Assembly: GCF_000515395.1 (NCBI RefSeq)
Contig: NZ_KI911782.1
Coordinates: 5,176,070 to 5,240,069 of the forward strand
DNA length: 64,000 nt
Source: Jiangella gansuensis DSM 44835
GTDB lineage: Bacteria; Actinomycetota; Actinomycetes; Jiangellales; Jiangellaceae
Direction of reading: 5' to 3'
Both the position numbers and the translations under genes were made by a program. Shown piece after piece: positions 50,749 to 59,556 of this stretch. A model generated the notes under the pieces. The model was given only the letters and a program-made list of their open reading frames with translations, did not search any database and was not told where the DNA came from. The number at the start of each line of letters is the position of its first letter. The stretch's first letter is position 1.

Positions 50749-52308
50749 CTACGGCGCGACAGGGGTCGCGCGGCGGTACGGCTGTACGGGGCCGGTGCGG
50801 TCCCGGAACGAGCGCGGCAGCGTTGCCCCGACGTCGTTGCCCAGCTCCTCGAGGACGGCCTTGGAGACGGCGAACCCGGACGAGACCGCCCGGAACGACG
50901 AGCAGCCCGACTCCGTCCAGTGCCCGGACAGGTACAGCCCGTCGATGGGGGTCTTGTGCGGGAGCCGCTTGTTGGCGAACTGGTTCGGCGTGTTCTCCCA
51001 GCCGTAGGTGGCGCCCTGGTACGCCCGGGTGAACCGGTGCATCGTCTCCGGGGTGCCGACCTCGCGGTACGTCAGCCGGCTGGAGAGCTCCGGCACGACC
51101 CGGTCGAACAGCCGGACAAGTGCGTCGCCGGCTGCCTCCTTGATCTCGTGCCAGGGCCGGTCCAGCTGCCAGGGCGCCATCACGTTGAGGATCGCCAGGT
51201 GCTCGCCGGCCGGTGCGAGGCCGGGGTCGAGCAAGGTGGTGTTGGACATCCATGCCGACGCGGGACGGCCGGCCAGCACGTCCTGCCAGTTGTCGTCGTG
51301 GTCGAGGTGAGGGTGCACGAACGTCTCGTGCGCGATCCCCAGCTCGGTGAGGTCGATGTCGGTGGCGGCGAACACAGTCACCACCGACAGCGACGGCTTC
51401 ATCCGGTTCAGCCGCTTGAGGTATGCCTCGGGGACGTTCTCGGTGCCCACGAGGTCGTGCATCGTGTGGCGGACGTCGGCGTTGGAGATGACGACGCGCG
51501 CGGTGAACTCGGCGCCGTGCTCGGTGCGCACCCCGGTGGCCCGGCCGTCCGTCATCATGATCGTCTCGACCGGCGTGGAAGCGAGCACCGCGCCGCCGCA
51601 CGAGCGCACGACCGACGCGAACGCGTCCACCATCGACTGATACGAGCCGATCGGGTACCGGGGGCCCTCCAGGTGCGTGTCGAGCATCTGGATGTAGTTG
51701 AGGAAGGACAGGCGCGACGGCGGCGAGCCGATGAACGGCCAGGCCGCGCCCGCCAGGGCTCGCACCCTCGGGCTCGGCGCGTGGTCGGCGAACACGTCGC
51801 CGACGGTGGCCATCCGGTAGCGGGAGAACGTCGGCCGGGCCGCCATCAGCTCGGCCAGCTCACGCGGGTCGATGCGGTAGGGCAGCCACGACATCTCCTC
51901 CAGCGTCGTGCGGCAGACCCCGAAGAACGCGCGCATCTCGGCCGCCTCGGCCGCCGTCAGCACGGCGGCGTGCGCCTCGATGAACGGTTCCCAGCCGTTC
52001 GGCGCCACCAGGTCGAGCCCGTCCGGGAAGACGGTGCCGTACACGTGCGGTGACTCGACGTACGGCACGCGCGCGTCGACGCCGAGGTACTCCAGCAGGT
52101 TCCAGACGATCTCGCCCGCGCTGGTGCCGTGCACGGCCGGGTCGAACGTGTAGTCGCCGCGGACGAAGGCGTGCGCCACGCCGCCGATGCCGGCGCCCTG
52201 CTCACAGACGAGCACCCGCTCGCCGCTGTGCGCCAGCAGCGCCGCGGCCGACAACCCGCCGAGTCCGCTACCGACCACGATGACGTCGTAGTCGTGGGTC
52301 GCGTTCAT
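50749..52308 (-). CDS. Carotenoid desaturase/isomerase-like flavoprotein
   Basis: A 519-residue FAD enzyme of the phytoene desaturase/carotenoid isomerase/retinol saturase family. FAD motif VVGSGLGGLSAAALL (about 11-25), and C-terminal GLYLSGHWTESGCSS, close to the family's NLYLAGHWT. It acts on long conjugated polyenes: desaturation, cis-trans isomerisation or saturation. It is coupled to the FabH-like gene by a 4-bp overlap, inside a KS/KR/DH operon with no carotenoid genes (no phytoene synthase or GGPP synthase). I infer it tailors the polyene made by the operon. Confidence 0.88.
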   Translation of the reverse strand: MNATHDYDVIVVGSGLGGLSAAALLAHSGERVLVCEQGAGIGGVAHAFVRGDYTFDPAVHGTSAGEIVWNLLEYLGVDARVPYVESPHVYGTVFPDGLDLVAPNGWEPFIEAHAAVLTAAEAAEMRAFFGVCRTTLEEMSWLPYRIDPRELAELMAARPTFSRYRMATVGDVFADHAPSPRVRALAGAAWPFIGSPPSRLSFLNYIQMLDTHLEGPRYPIGSYQSMVDAFASVVRSCGGAVLASTPVETIMMTDGRATGVRTEHGAEFTARVVISNADVRHTMHDLVGTENVPEAYLKRLNRMKPSLSVVTVFAATDIDLTELGIAHETFVHPHLDHDDNWQDVLAGRPASAWMSNTTLLDPGLAPAGEHLAILNVMAPWQLDRPWHEIKEAAGDALVRLFDRVVPELSSRLTYREVGTPETMHRFTRAYQGATYGWENTPNQFANKRLPHKTPIDGLYLSGHWTESGCSSFRAVSSGFAVSKAVLEELGNDVGATLPRSFRDRTGPVQPYRRATPVAP

Positions 52309-53402
52309 GTCCTGTCCTCCGTGGAAGTCCGGTTCCAGTCGACGAGCACGCCGGCGTGGACCCACTTGCTGCTCTCGATGCCCACCAGCAGGACCCGCCC
52401 GCCCGGCCGCAGCTGCCCGGCCCGGGCCGCGTCGTCGAGACAGACCAGCGGGCCGGCGCAGCCGAGCGCCCCGCGCCGCGACAGGCTGTCGACGAACTCG
52501 CCGGTGATCTTGGTCCATTCGTCCCGCTCGACGGTGCCCTCGGCCATCGCCGCTCGCATCCAGCCGGAGTTGCCCTCCGGCACGACGCAGACGTCGATCT
52601 CCTCCGGGCCGACACCGCAGGCGGCAAGGGTGTCCCCGATCGCGTCGGCGACCAGGACCGGGGCGAGATGCCCGGCGGCGACGACGTCGACCTTGAGGGT
52701 GACCAGGCGTTTGGCCGCGGCCTGCTCGTGCACCGGCGCGTGCGTTCCGCCGCCCACGACCTGGATGCCGGGCGCCCGGCCGGGCGCGATGGCGGCGGTA
52801 GCGCCGCCCACCAGGCCGCCGGTGGCGTCGGCGTCGGCGCGCACGACCACGGCGCCGGCGCCGTCGCCGAACATGTACATGGGGATCCGGTCGCGGATGC
52901 GCACCTTGCCCGGCTCGACGCCGAGGAAGATCGGCGCCAGCGCCGGTGAGGTCGTCTCGCTGCCGATCACGAGCGCCGTCGTGTGGGCACCGCTCTCCAG
53001 CAGCAGCCGGACCAGCTCCAGCGCCTGCACCGTCCCGGCACCACCGGAACGCAGCTCGAAGGTGGCGCAGCGGCCGATGCCGAGCCGGTCCTGCACGAGG
53101 TTGACGGCGGGCGGCAGCGGGTACTCGGGGGTCGCCGTCGCCAGCACGAGCAGGTCGACCTCGTCCGGCCCGACGCCCGCATCGGCCAGCGCGGCGGCGC
53201 CGGCGCGCGCGGCGATCTCGGAGTTGGCGAAGCGGTGCGCACCGGTCTCGGGGTCGATGATCCAGTGCCGCTCGGTGATGGAGATGTCCTCGGCGACCTC
53301 CGCCGGCAGTGGACCGGCCAGCCGTTCGATCAGGTCGTTGCCGATCGGCTCGCCCGGCAGGAAGCTGCCGGTCCCAGCGACGGTCGCGCGCACGCCGGTC
53401 AC
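52305..53402 (-). CDS. FabH-like ketosynthase III lacking its catalytic triad
   Basis: A 365-residue thiolase-fold protein of the KAS III type. The Cys that normally lies in A-A-C-A-G is glycine here (SGGAG, G121); the His of P-H-Q-A-N is Glu (VVPEGNSG, E276) and the Asn of H-G-N-T-S is not conserved (SLSRRGALG). The overall length and GDGAGAVVVRAD core are intact, so it is not a decayed gene. It may be a structural partner, an acyltransferase of the CerJ/DpsC-related kind, or a binding protein. GTG 53402 overlaps the fabG stop; the stop overlaps the next gene. Confidence 0.85.
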   Translation of the reverse strand: MTGVRATVAGTGSFLPGEPIGNDLIERLAGPLPAEVAEDISITERHWIIDPETGAHRFANSEIAARAGAAALADAGVGPDEVDLLVLATATPEYPLPPAVNLVQDRLGIGRCATFELRSGGAGTVQALELVRLLLESGAHTTALVIGSETTSPALAPIFLGVEPGKVRIRDRIPMYMFGDGAGAVVVRADADATGGLVGGATAAIAPGRAPGIQVVGGGTHAPVHEQAAAKRLVTLKVDVVAAGHLAPVLVADAIGDTLAACGVGPEEIDVCVVPEGNSGWMRAAMAEGTVERDEWTKITGEFVDSLSRRGALGCAGPLVCLDDAARAGQLRPGGRVLLVGIESSKWVHAGVLVDWNRTSTEDRT

Positions 53403-54172
53403 CACTTCAGCCGCCCGAGGCCGAGGCCGGCCATGCCGCCGCCGTCGATGTTCAGCAGGACCCCGGTCATGTACGCCGACTCCGGGCCGGCGAGGAACCG
53501 GATCGCCGAGGCGACCTGCTCGACGGTGGCGAAGTCGCGCATCGGGATCTGCCGCTTGAGGTGCTTGGCGACGTCGCCGGCGGACAGCTCGGCCACCAGG
53601 TCCGTGGGCGCGAACCCGGGAAGGACCGCGTTGACCCTGATGCCGAACCGGGCCAGCTCGATGGCGGCGCTGCGGGTGAACGCGTCGACCGCGCCTTTGG
53701 AGGCGGAGTAGTTCGACTCGCCCGTCCAGCCGCGCTCCCCCATGACCGACGACACGTTCACGATGGAGCCGTCGCGGGTGACCATGAGGTGGTCGAGGAC
53801 GGCCTTCGTGCAGTTGAACACGCCGCCGAAGTTCACCTTCATGACATCGAGCCAGTCCTGCGGCTCCATGCTGTAGATCAGGTTGTCCTTGGAGATGCCG
53901 GCGTTGTTGACCAGGATGTGCAGGCCGCCGAACGCCTCCAGAACGTCGGCCACCAGCGCGGTGGCCTGCTCGTAGTCGGACACGTCGGCCTGGAAGGCCG
54001 CTGCCCGGCCCCCGGCCGCCTCGATCCGGGCGACGACGTCGAGCGCCTCGTCCTTTCCGGACCGGTAGTTGACGGCGACGGTGGCACCGTCGGCGGCCAG
54101 GGCCAGCGCCGTAGCGCGGCCGATGCCGCGGGAGGCCCCGGTGACCACCGCGACCCGTTCGTCCAGCTTCAT
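53399..54172 (-). CDS. fabG: 3-ketoacyl-ACP reductase
   Basis: A 257-residue SDR of the FabG family. Cofactor loop [13 protein letters not shown] (10-22), NNAGISKDN, catalytic S in [13 protein letters not shown] and the FabG-typical PGFAPTD. It reduces the 3-keto group of a growing acyl-ACP with NADPH. ATG 54172 with GAGAGGTG upstream, 21 bp after the KS-CLF fusion gene. The only ketoreductase in the operon. Confidence 0.93.
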   Translation of the reverse strand: MKLDERVAVVTGASRGIGRATALALAADGATVAVNYRSGKDEALDVVARIEAAGGRAAAFQADVSDYEQATALVADVLEAFGGLHILVNNAGISKDNLIYSMEPQDWLDVMKVNFGGVFNCTKAVLDHLMVTRDGSIVNVSSVMGERGWTGESNYSASKGAVDAFTRSAAIELARFGIRVNAVLPGFAPTDLVAELSAGDVAKHLKRQIPMRDFATVEQVASAIRFLAGPESAYMTGVLLNIDGGGMAGLGLGRLKW

Positions 54173-54193
54173 CTGACACCTCTCACTCAGTGG

Positions 54194-56512
54194 TCATGGG
54201 CAAGGACGGAGGGCCAGCGACACCGCGGACCCGCCCAGCGACACGGCCTGCACGAGCGCCGCCCCGCCCTGCGGGTCGGTCCCCAGCTCGTCGGCCGCGA
54301 GTGCCGCGGTCAGGGCGCCGCCGGGGCCGACCGGCTCGCCGAGGACGACCTTGGGGGTCCGCAGCACGGGCAGCCGGTCCCCGAAGACCCGGCCGAGGCC
54401 GGCGAGCTCGGCACGGTCGGCCGGCGCGAGCCCGGCCGCCGCCGGCCAGATACGGGTGACGTCGTCCGGCCGCAGGCCCGCCGTGCGCAGGGCCTGGTCC
54501 GTGGCCCGGGTGGTCGCGTCACCGGTGAGGTCCCACGAGACCCCGCCTGGCCGCACCCGGCTCGCGCCGCCGTGGCCGGCCAGCTCGGCGAGCGGACGGC
54601 GGCCGTGCTGTCCGGCCGCGCCGCGACGCTCCAGGACCAGTGCGACGGCGGTGTCGGTGATCGCGAACCGGCGGTCGCCGGGGACGGTCGACAGCACTCC
54701 GAGGTCGCGATAGGCGCGGACGACGAGTTCGTCGACCAGGTCGACGGCGACGCAGACGATCGTGTCGGCGCGGCCGGTGCGCAGCAGTTCGTAGCCGTAG
54801 CCGAGTGCGGTGGCGCCCGAGGCATGTCCGGCGGAGACCGTCGACGTCGGGCCGTAGAGGCCGAGGTGCTGCGACACCTGGCCGGTCGCCTGGTTGTAGA
54901 CCGTGTTGGGGAAGACGCCCGGGTCCGCCCCGGCGGCACCGTCGGCGATGACGCCGCGGGTGAACCGGGCCATCGACTCCACCGGCCCGGCGCTGGTCCC
55001 GAGCACCACGCCGATGCCGGCTCGCTCGTCATCCTCGATGCCGGCGTCGGCCAGTGCCTTCGCCACGGTCACGATGGCCGCCACCGTCATCCGGTCCATC
55101 CGCCGGCGCGCCTTGCGGGTGAGGTATGGCTCCGGGTCGACGGTCATGGTCGCGGCCCGGCCCTCCGGGTCGGCCGGGATCCCGGTCTCGTCGGCCAGCG
55201 CCGCCCGAGCCGCGGCCACACCGTCGCCGAACGGGCCGAGCAGGGCGAGCCCGGTGACCACCACGTCGTCCACCTCGGGCGCGGGCGGCCGCCGGTCGTC
55301 GTCGCGGCGCAGCAGCGCGAGGCTGGCGTTCGAGCCGCCGAAGGCGAAGTTGTTCGACACCGCGACCCGGGTGTCCAGCGCCCGTGCGTCCAACGGCACG
55401 TAGTCCAGGTCGCAGGACGGGTCGGGACCGAGGTAGGAGGCGGTGGGCGGCGCCGTGCGCTCGGCCAGGGCGTGGACGGTGACCAGCGCCTCCGCCGCGC
55501 CGGCCGCGCCGAGCAGGTGCCCGATGACCGACTTCGTACTGCTGACCACAGCGTCGTCGGCGGCCGGCCCCAGCGCGGTCCTGATGGCGCTGGTCTCGGC
55601 GGGGTCGTTCTTCTCGGTGCCGGTGCCGTGCCCGTTGACGTAACCGACGTCCGACTGGTCCACGCCCGCGGACCGCAACGCCTGCCCGATCGCCAGCGCG
55701 GCACCGGAGCCGTCCGGCCGTGGCGCCGTCGGGTGGTAGCCGTCGGCGGACAGCCCGTAGCCACCGACCCAGGCCAGGACGTCGCCGGGCTCGGCCAGGT
55801 CCTCGCGCACCAGCACCAGATAGGCCGCGCCCTCGCCGAGCGACAGCCCGCTCCGGCCCGCGGAGTAGGGCCGGGCCGGTTCCGCCGACAGCGCCTCCAG
55901 AGAGTTGAAACCGGCGAAGAGCACGTCGGAGAACGCGTCCGCGCCCCCGGTGAGCACCACGTCGGCCTGCCCTGAGCGGATCAGGTCCGCTGCCCAGCCG
56001 ATGGCGTTCGCCCCGGACGCGCAGGCCGTGTTCACCGCGACCACCGGGCCGCCGAACCCGTACGCGCCGGCCAGCGCCTCGGCCGCCGCCTGCGGTGTCG
56101 ACATCGCAGCCAGACCCGGTGCCGGTCGTTCGCCCCGGTCGACCGCGGCCAGCCACTCGCGGCCGGACAACAGCCCGGCGTTGCAGGTGCCATGGACGAC
56201 GCCGCAGCGCTCCAGCCCGGCGCGGTCGATCGCCGGTGCGGCCGCGGCCACGGCCTCGTCGGCGGCGTGCAGGGCCAGCTCGACCACCCGGTCGCGGTAG
56301 CCACCCGGCCGCGGGTACGGGTGCGCGGTCTCCGGCAGCGCGTCGACCTCGCCGCCGAGCTTGGTGCGCACTCCGGTCAGGTCGATCCGCTGCACCGGCC
56401 GGATCCCGACCCGGCCGTCCCGGGCACCGGCCCAGAGCGCGGCGGCATCCGGGCCGAGGGCCGTGACGGCGCCGACGGCGCGCACCGCCACCCGGGCGTC
56501 CTCGTGGTTCAT
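54194..56512 (-). CDS. Single-chain ketosynthase-chain length factor fusion
   Basis: A 772-residue protein with two thiolase-fold halves. Residues 1-395 are a complete KAS II-type ketosynthase: C164 in NTACASGAN, H295 in GHGTGT and H332 in GHLLGAAGA, plus STKS. Residues 415-772 form a second KS fold in which the Cys is His (H563 in VSAGHASGA), the HGTGT is lost and the second His is Glu (LGEPVGPGGA). This is how a ketosynthase and chain length factor (KS-alpha/KS-beta) pair would look if joined in one polypeptide. ATG 56512 has GGAG upstream. The reading frame is unbroken through the linker near residue 405. Confidence 0.9.
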   Translation of the reverse strand: MNHEDARVAVRAVGAVTALGPDAAALWAGARDGRVGIRPVQRIDLTGVRTKLGGEVDALPETAHPYPRPGGYRDRVVELALHAADEAVAAAAPAIDRAGLERCGVVHGTCNAGLLSGREWLAAVDRGERPAPGLAAMSTPQAAAEALAGAYGFGGPVVAVNTACASGANAIGWAADLIRSGQADVVLTGGADAFSDVLFAGFNSLEALSAEPARPYSAGRSGLSLGEGAAYLVLVREDLAEPGDVLAWVGGYGLSADGYHPTAPRPDGSGAALAIGQALRSAGVDQSDVGYVNGHGTGTEKNDPAETSAIRTALGPAADDAVVSSTKSVIGHLLGAAGAAEALVTVHALAERTAPPTASYLGPDPSCDLDYVPLDARALDTRVAVSNNFAFGGSNASLALLRRDDDRRPPAPEVDDVVVTGLALLGPFGDGVAAARAALADETGIPADPEGRAATMTVDPEPYLTRKARRRMDRMTVAAIVTVAKALADAGIEDDERAGIGVVLGTSAGPVESMARFTRGVIADGAAGADPGVFPNTVYNQATGQVSQHLGLYGPTSTVSAGHASGATALGYGYELLRTGRADTIVCVAVDLVDELVVRAYRDLGVLSTVPGDRRFAITDTAVALVLERRGAAGQHGRRPLAELAGHGGASRVRPGGVSWDLTGDATTRATDQALRTAGLRPDDVTRIWPAAAGLAPADRAELAGLGRVFGDRLPVLRTPKVVLGEPVGPGGALTAALAADELGTDPQGGAALVQAVSLGGSAVSLALRPCP

Positions 56513-56561
56513 GGTTGGCTCCTGTCCATCGGCTCGCTCCGCTTCGCTGTGCCGGTTCACG

Positions 56562-57836
56562 TCAGGCCGCGCGCAGCGCCACGGCCACGTTCTGTCCTTC
56601 CAGGCCGCGCGCCAGCGCCAGCGCGGAACGCACCGGCAGCTCACGGCTCTCGTTCGGCACCCAGTCCAGGTCGCAGTCGGGGTCCGGGTCGGTCAGGTTG
56701 AGGGTCGGCGGCACGCCTCCGTGGTGCACCGACAGCGCCCCGATCGCGACGTTCGCGGCGCCGGCGGCAGCGACCAGGTGACCGATGGCCGGCTTGACGC
56801 TGCTGGCCGCGACCGCCCCGGAGCCGCCGCCGAACGCTGCCCGCAGCCCGGCCGCCTCGCTGGCGTCACCCAGCCGGGTGGCGCAGCCATGGGTGGCGAC
56901 GTAGTCCGGCCCGGCCGTCCAGCCGGCCTCGCGCCCGGCCGCGACGACCGCGGCGGTCAGGGCGGCACCGTCGGGCTCCGGGGTGACCAGTCCGCCGATG
57001 TCGAAAGCGGAGCCGAGTCCGCAGATCTCCGCGTAGATCCGGGCGCCCCGGGCCGCCGCGGCGCCGTACTCCTCCAGGACCAGGACGGCGGCGCCCTCAC
57101 CCAGCACCGAGCCGGACCGGTCGCGGTCGTAGGGCCGGAACGCCTCGGCGCCGCGCTCGTTGCGGTCGGTGAGGACGCCCAGGCCGTCCATCTTCGACAT
57201 CGTCCAGAACGACACCCCGGTGTCGAAGCCGCCGGCCAGCGCCACGTCGGACTCGCCGCGGCGCACCGAGCGGTAGGCGCGGCCGATCGCGGTGGCTCCG
57301 GCGTCGGCGGTGCCGTGGAAGTAGGCGTTCGCCCCCTTGGCCTGGTAGCGCTGCGACGCGTAGAACAATGCGGCGGCCTGCAACCCCTCGACGTAGAAGA
57401 GCGGGTAGAAGCTGGAGGTCATGCGCTCTCCCAGGACCCGCTCGCGCGCCGTCCCATCGGGTTCACGGACCGAGAGCGCACCGTCGATCAGGTGCTGGGG
57501 GCGCGAGATCTCCTTGTTGCCGGCCAGGAACACGGCCAGCCGCTCCGGGTCGCCGGCGGCGAGGTCGACACCGCTGTCCTCGACCGCGAGCGCCAGCCCG
57601 GCCAGCGCCAGCTCGTCCTCACGGGTGGTGCTGCGCAGCGTGCGGCGCGAGGCATACGGCGACGGGTCGAAGCCGGTCAGCTCGGCACCGATCCGGGTGC
57701 GCAGCGACGTCGGGTCGAACCCGCGCAGCGGGCCGACGGCGGAGCGGCCGGCCAGCAGCCCGTCCCACGTGTCGGCATGACCGGTGCCCAATGCGGTGAG
57801 CAGCCCGATCCCGGTGACCGCCACCCGCCGCGTCAT
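56562..57836 (-). CDS. KAS-like protein with active Cys replaced by Asp
   Basis: A 424-residue KAS I/II-like protein. The position of the active cysteine (TACAS) reads HGTADAG, so the nucleophile is D178. The first His is kept in ATHGCATRLGD and the second in IGHLVAAAGA with the Lys before it. Such substitutions occur in chain length factors and in decarboxylating KS-Q-like domains (Gln). It is coupled by 4 bp to the dehydratase gene. It could be the KS-beta partner of the intact KS at 58264-59556. Confidence 0.87.
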   Translation of the reverse strand: MTRRVAVTGIGLLTALGTGHADTWDGLLAGRSAVGPLRGFDPTSLRTRIGAELTGFDPSPYASRRTLRSTTREDELALAGLALAVEDSGVDLAAGDPERLAVFLAGNKEISRPQHLIDGALSVREPDGTARERVLGERMTSSFYPLFYVEGLQAAALFYASQRYQAKGANAYFHGTADAGATAIGRAYRSVRRGESDVALAGGFDTGVSFWTMSKMDGLGVLTDRNERGAEAFRPYDRDRSGSVLGEGAAVLVLEEYGAAAARGARIYAEICGLGSAFDIGGLVTPEPDGAALTAAVVAAGREAGWTAGPDYVATHGCATRLGDASEAAGLRAAFGGGSGAVAASSVKPAIGHLVAAAGAANVAIGALSVHHGGVPPTLNLTDPDPDCDLDWVPNESRELPVRSALALARGLEGQNVAVALRAA

Positions 57837-58267
57837 GCCGCCCCACCCGTGGCCGTTTCCCGGAGGGTCAGTGCGCCCACGGTGGTGACCACGGCGCCGT
57901 CTACCCGCACCGTCCCGCGCAGTACCGGGTCGCTCGCACCGGGCACCACCTCGACGCTCAGCTCGGCAACGTCGCCGGGCCGCACGTAGCGGCGGTAGCG
58001 GATCCGCGTCGCGCCGGCCAGCGACCACCGCTCCGGCGACCCGGCGCCGTCCACCACCAGGGCGGCCAGGCGGGCCAGGTCGTCCAGGATCAGCACCCCG
58101 GGCAGCACCGGGAAGCGCGGGAAGTGCGTGGCGAAGATCGCCGACGTGGACGGCACGTTGCGGGTCGCCTTGCCCCGGGCGCCGGGCTCCAGCGCGAGCA
58201 CGGTGTCCAGGCCGGCCAGTTCGGCGGCCCGGACCAGATCGGTCCGGTCGAGCAGCGGGGTCGTCAT
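57833..58267 (-). CDS. FabZ-like hotdog 3-hydroxyacyl-ACP dehydratase
   Basis: A 144-residue hotdog-fold protein with the dehydratase signature THFPRFPVLPGVLILDDLARLAAL (key residues H48, P-G-V, acidic residue D62 in place of the usual Glu). It should remove water from 3-hydroxyacyl-ACP to give a trans-2-enoyl chain. ATG 58267 overlaps the upstream KAS stop by 4 bp; the stop overlaps the next KAS start. With FabG it forms the KR-DH pair of the pathway. Confidence 0.85.
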   Translation of the reverse strand: MTTPLLDRTDLVRAAELAGLDTVLALEPGARGKATRNVPSTSAIFATHFPRFPVLPGVLILDDLARLAALVVDGAGSPERWSLAGATRIRYRRYVRPGDVAELSVEVVPGASDPVLRGTVRVDGAVVTTVGALTLRETATGGAA

Positions 58268-59556
58268 CGCGAGCTCTCCTGTCCTGGTCGCGGCCCCGGG
58301 CCGGTGACCACGAAACATGCGTTGGTGCCGCCGAAGGCGAACGCGTTCACGAGCGCGGCCCGCACCGGTCTGGAGGCGGCCACGTTGGGCACGTAGTCGA
58401 GCGACAGCGCCGGGTCCGGGCGGTCGAGGTTGATGGTCGGCGGGACGAGGCCGTCCTGGATCGAGCCGAGCGCGGCAATCAGGTTCAGACCGGCCGCCGC
58501 CGAGGTCAGGTGCCCGGCCATCGACTTGGGCGAGCTCACCGCCAACTGCCCCGCCCACGGTCCGAAGACCTCGGTGATGGCGACCGTCTCGCTGGCGTCA
58601 TTGCCGGGCGTGCCGGTGCCGTGCGCGACGACATAGTCGATGCCGTCGGGTTGCACGCCGGCGTCGACCAGCGCCTCCCGCATCGCGCGGATGGCGCCGC
58701 CGCCGTCCGGCGGGGAGTCGGTGATCCGGTACGCGTTCAGGCTGGACGCGTAGCCGGCGATCTCGCCGAGCACCGTCGCCCCGCGCGCGATCGCGTGCTC
58801 GCGCTCCTCCAGCACGGCCATCACCGCGCCCTCGCCGAGCACGAACCCGTTGCGGCGGGCGTCGAACGGTTTGCAGGCCCGTTCCGGCTGGTCCGGCGAG
58901 TCCTGGGTCAGCGCGCCCAGCAGCGCGAAGCCGAGCACGTCCATCCACGTGGTCAAGGCGTCGTAGCCCCCGGCCAGCATGACGTCGGCGTCGCCGTCCT
59001 GGATGCGCAGATAGGCCTCGCCGAGTGCGTGCGCCGAACCCGCGCACGCGGTGCTGACGGACACGAACGGCCCCCGGCAGTCGCCGATGTCGGCCATGAC
59101 GGCGGGCGCGACGTTCTGGTCGCGTTCCAGCACCTCGGCCGGGGACTGCCGGAAGATCTGCCGGTGTCCGGTCGACTCCAGGAGCCATGACATGTCGGCC
59201 AGCTGCTGCAACTCGATGCGGCCCACGGTGCCGCCGACGGACACCCCGCGGCGGTACGGGTCGCCGTCCAGCGGCCCCGCCTGGGCGAGCGCCTCGACGG
59301 CGGCCGCCACACCGTAGCCGGCCCCACGCGAGAGGTAGCGACGGTGGCGGCGCTCCGGCACCGCGGTGGCGAGGTCGAAATCGGTCACCTGGCCGGCGAT
59401 GCGGACCGGGAAGGCGGAGGCGTCGAAGGTGGTGATCTCGCGGACCCCGCTGCGCCCCTCCGCCAGCGCCTTCCACGTGCCGGTGGCGTCGTTCGCCAGT
59501 GGTGTGACGGCACCGATCCCGGTGACGACGACGCGCCGCCGGCCCTGCGCGGTCAC
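58264..59556 (-). CDS. 3-ketoacyl-ACP synthase II-like, catalytically intact
   Basis: A 430-residue KAS II with a full Cys-His-His set: C171 in VSTACAGSAH, H312 in AHGTGTPGND and H349 in AGHLTSAAAG. It extends acyl-ACP by decarboxylative condensation with malonyl-ACP. GTG 59556 overlaps the atypical hotdog stop by 4 bp. Its KS-like neighbour 56562-57836, with Asp for Cys, could be its non-catalytic partner. Confidence 0.92.
   Translation of the reverse strand: MTAQGRRRVVVTGIGAVTPLANDATGTWKALAEGRSGVREITTFDASAFPVRIAGQVTDFDLATAVPERRHRRYLSRGAGYGVAAAVEALAQAGPLDGDPYRRGVSVGGTVGRIELQQLADMSWLLESTGHRQIFRQSPAEVLERDQNVAPAVMADIGDCRGPFVSVSTACAGSAHALGEAYLRIQDGDADVMLAGGYDALTTWMDVLGFALLGALTQDSPDQPERACKPFDARRNGFVLGEGAVMAVLEEREHAIARGATVLGEIAGYASSLNAYRITDSPPDGGGAIRAMREALVDAGVQPDGIDYVVAHGTGTPGNDASETVAITEVFGPWAGQLAVSSPKSMAGHLTSAAAGLNLIAALGSIQDGLVPPTINLDRPDPALSLDYVPNVAASRPVRAALVNAFAFGGTNACFVVTGPGPRPGQESSR

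Noticed and set aside
50749-52308. Carotenoid biosynthesis gene cluster
   Set aside because: Only the desaturase-like gene is present; no phytoene synthase, prenyltransferase or cyclase is encoded nearby.
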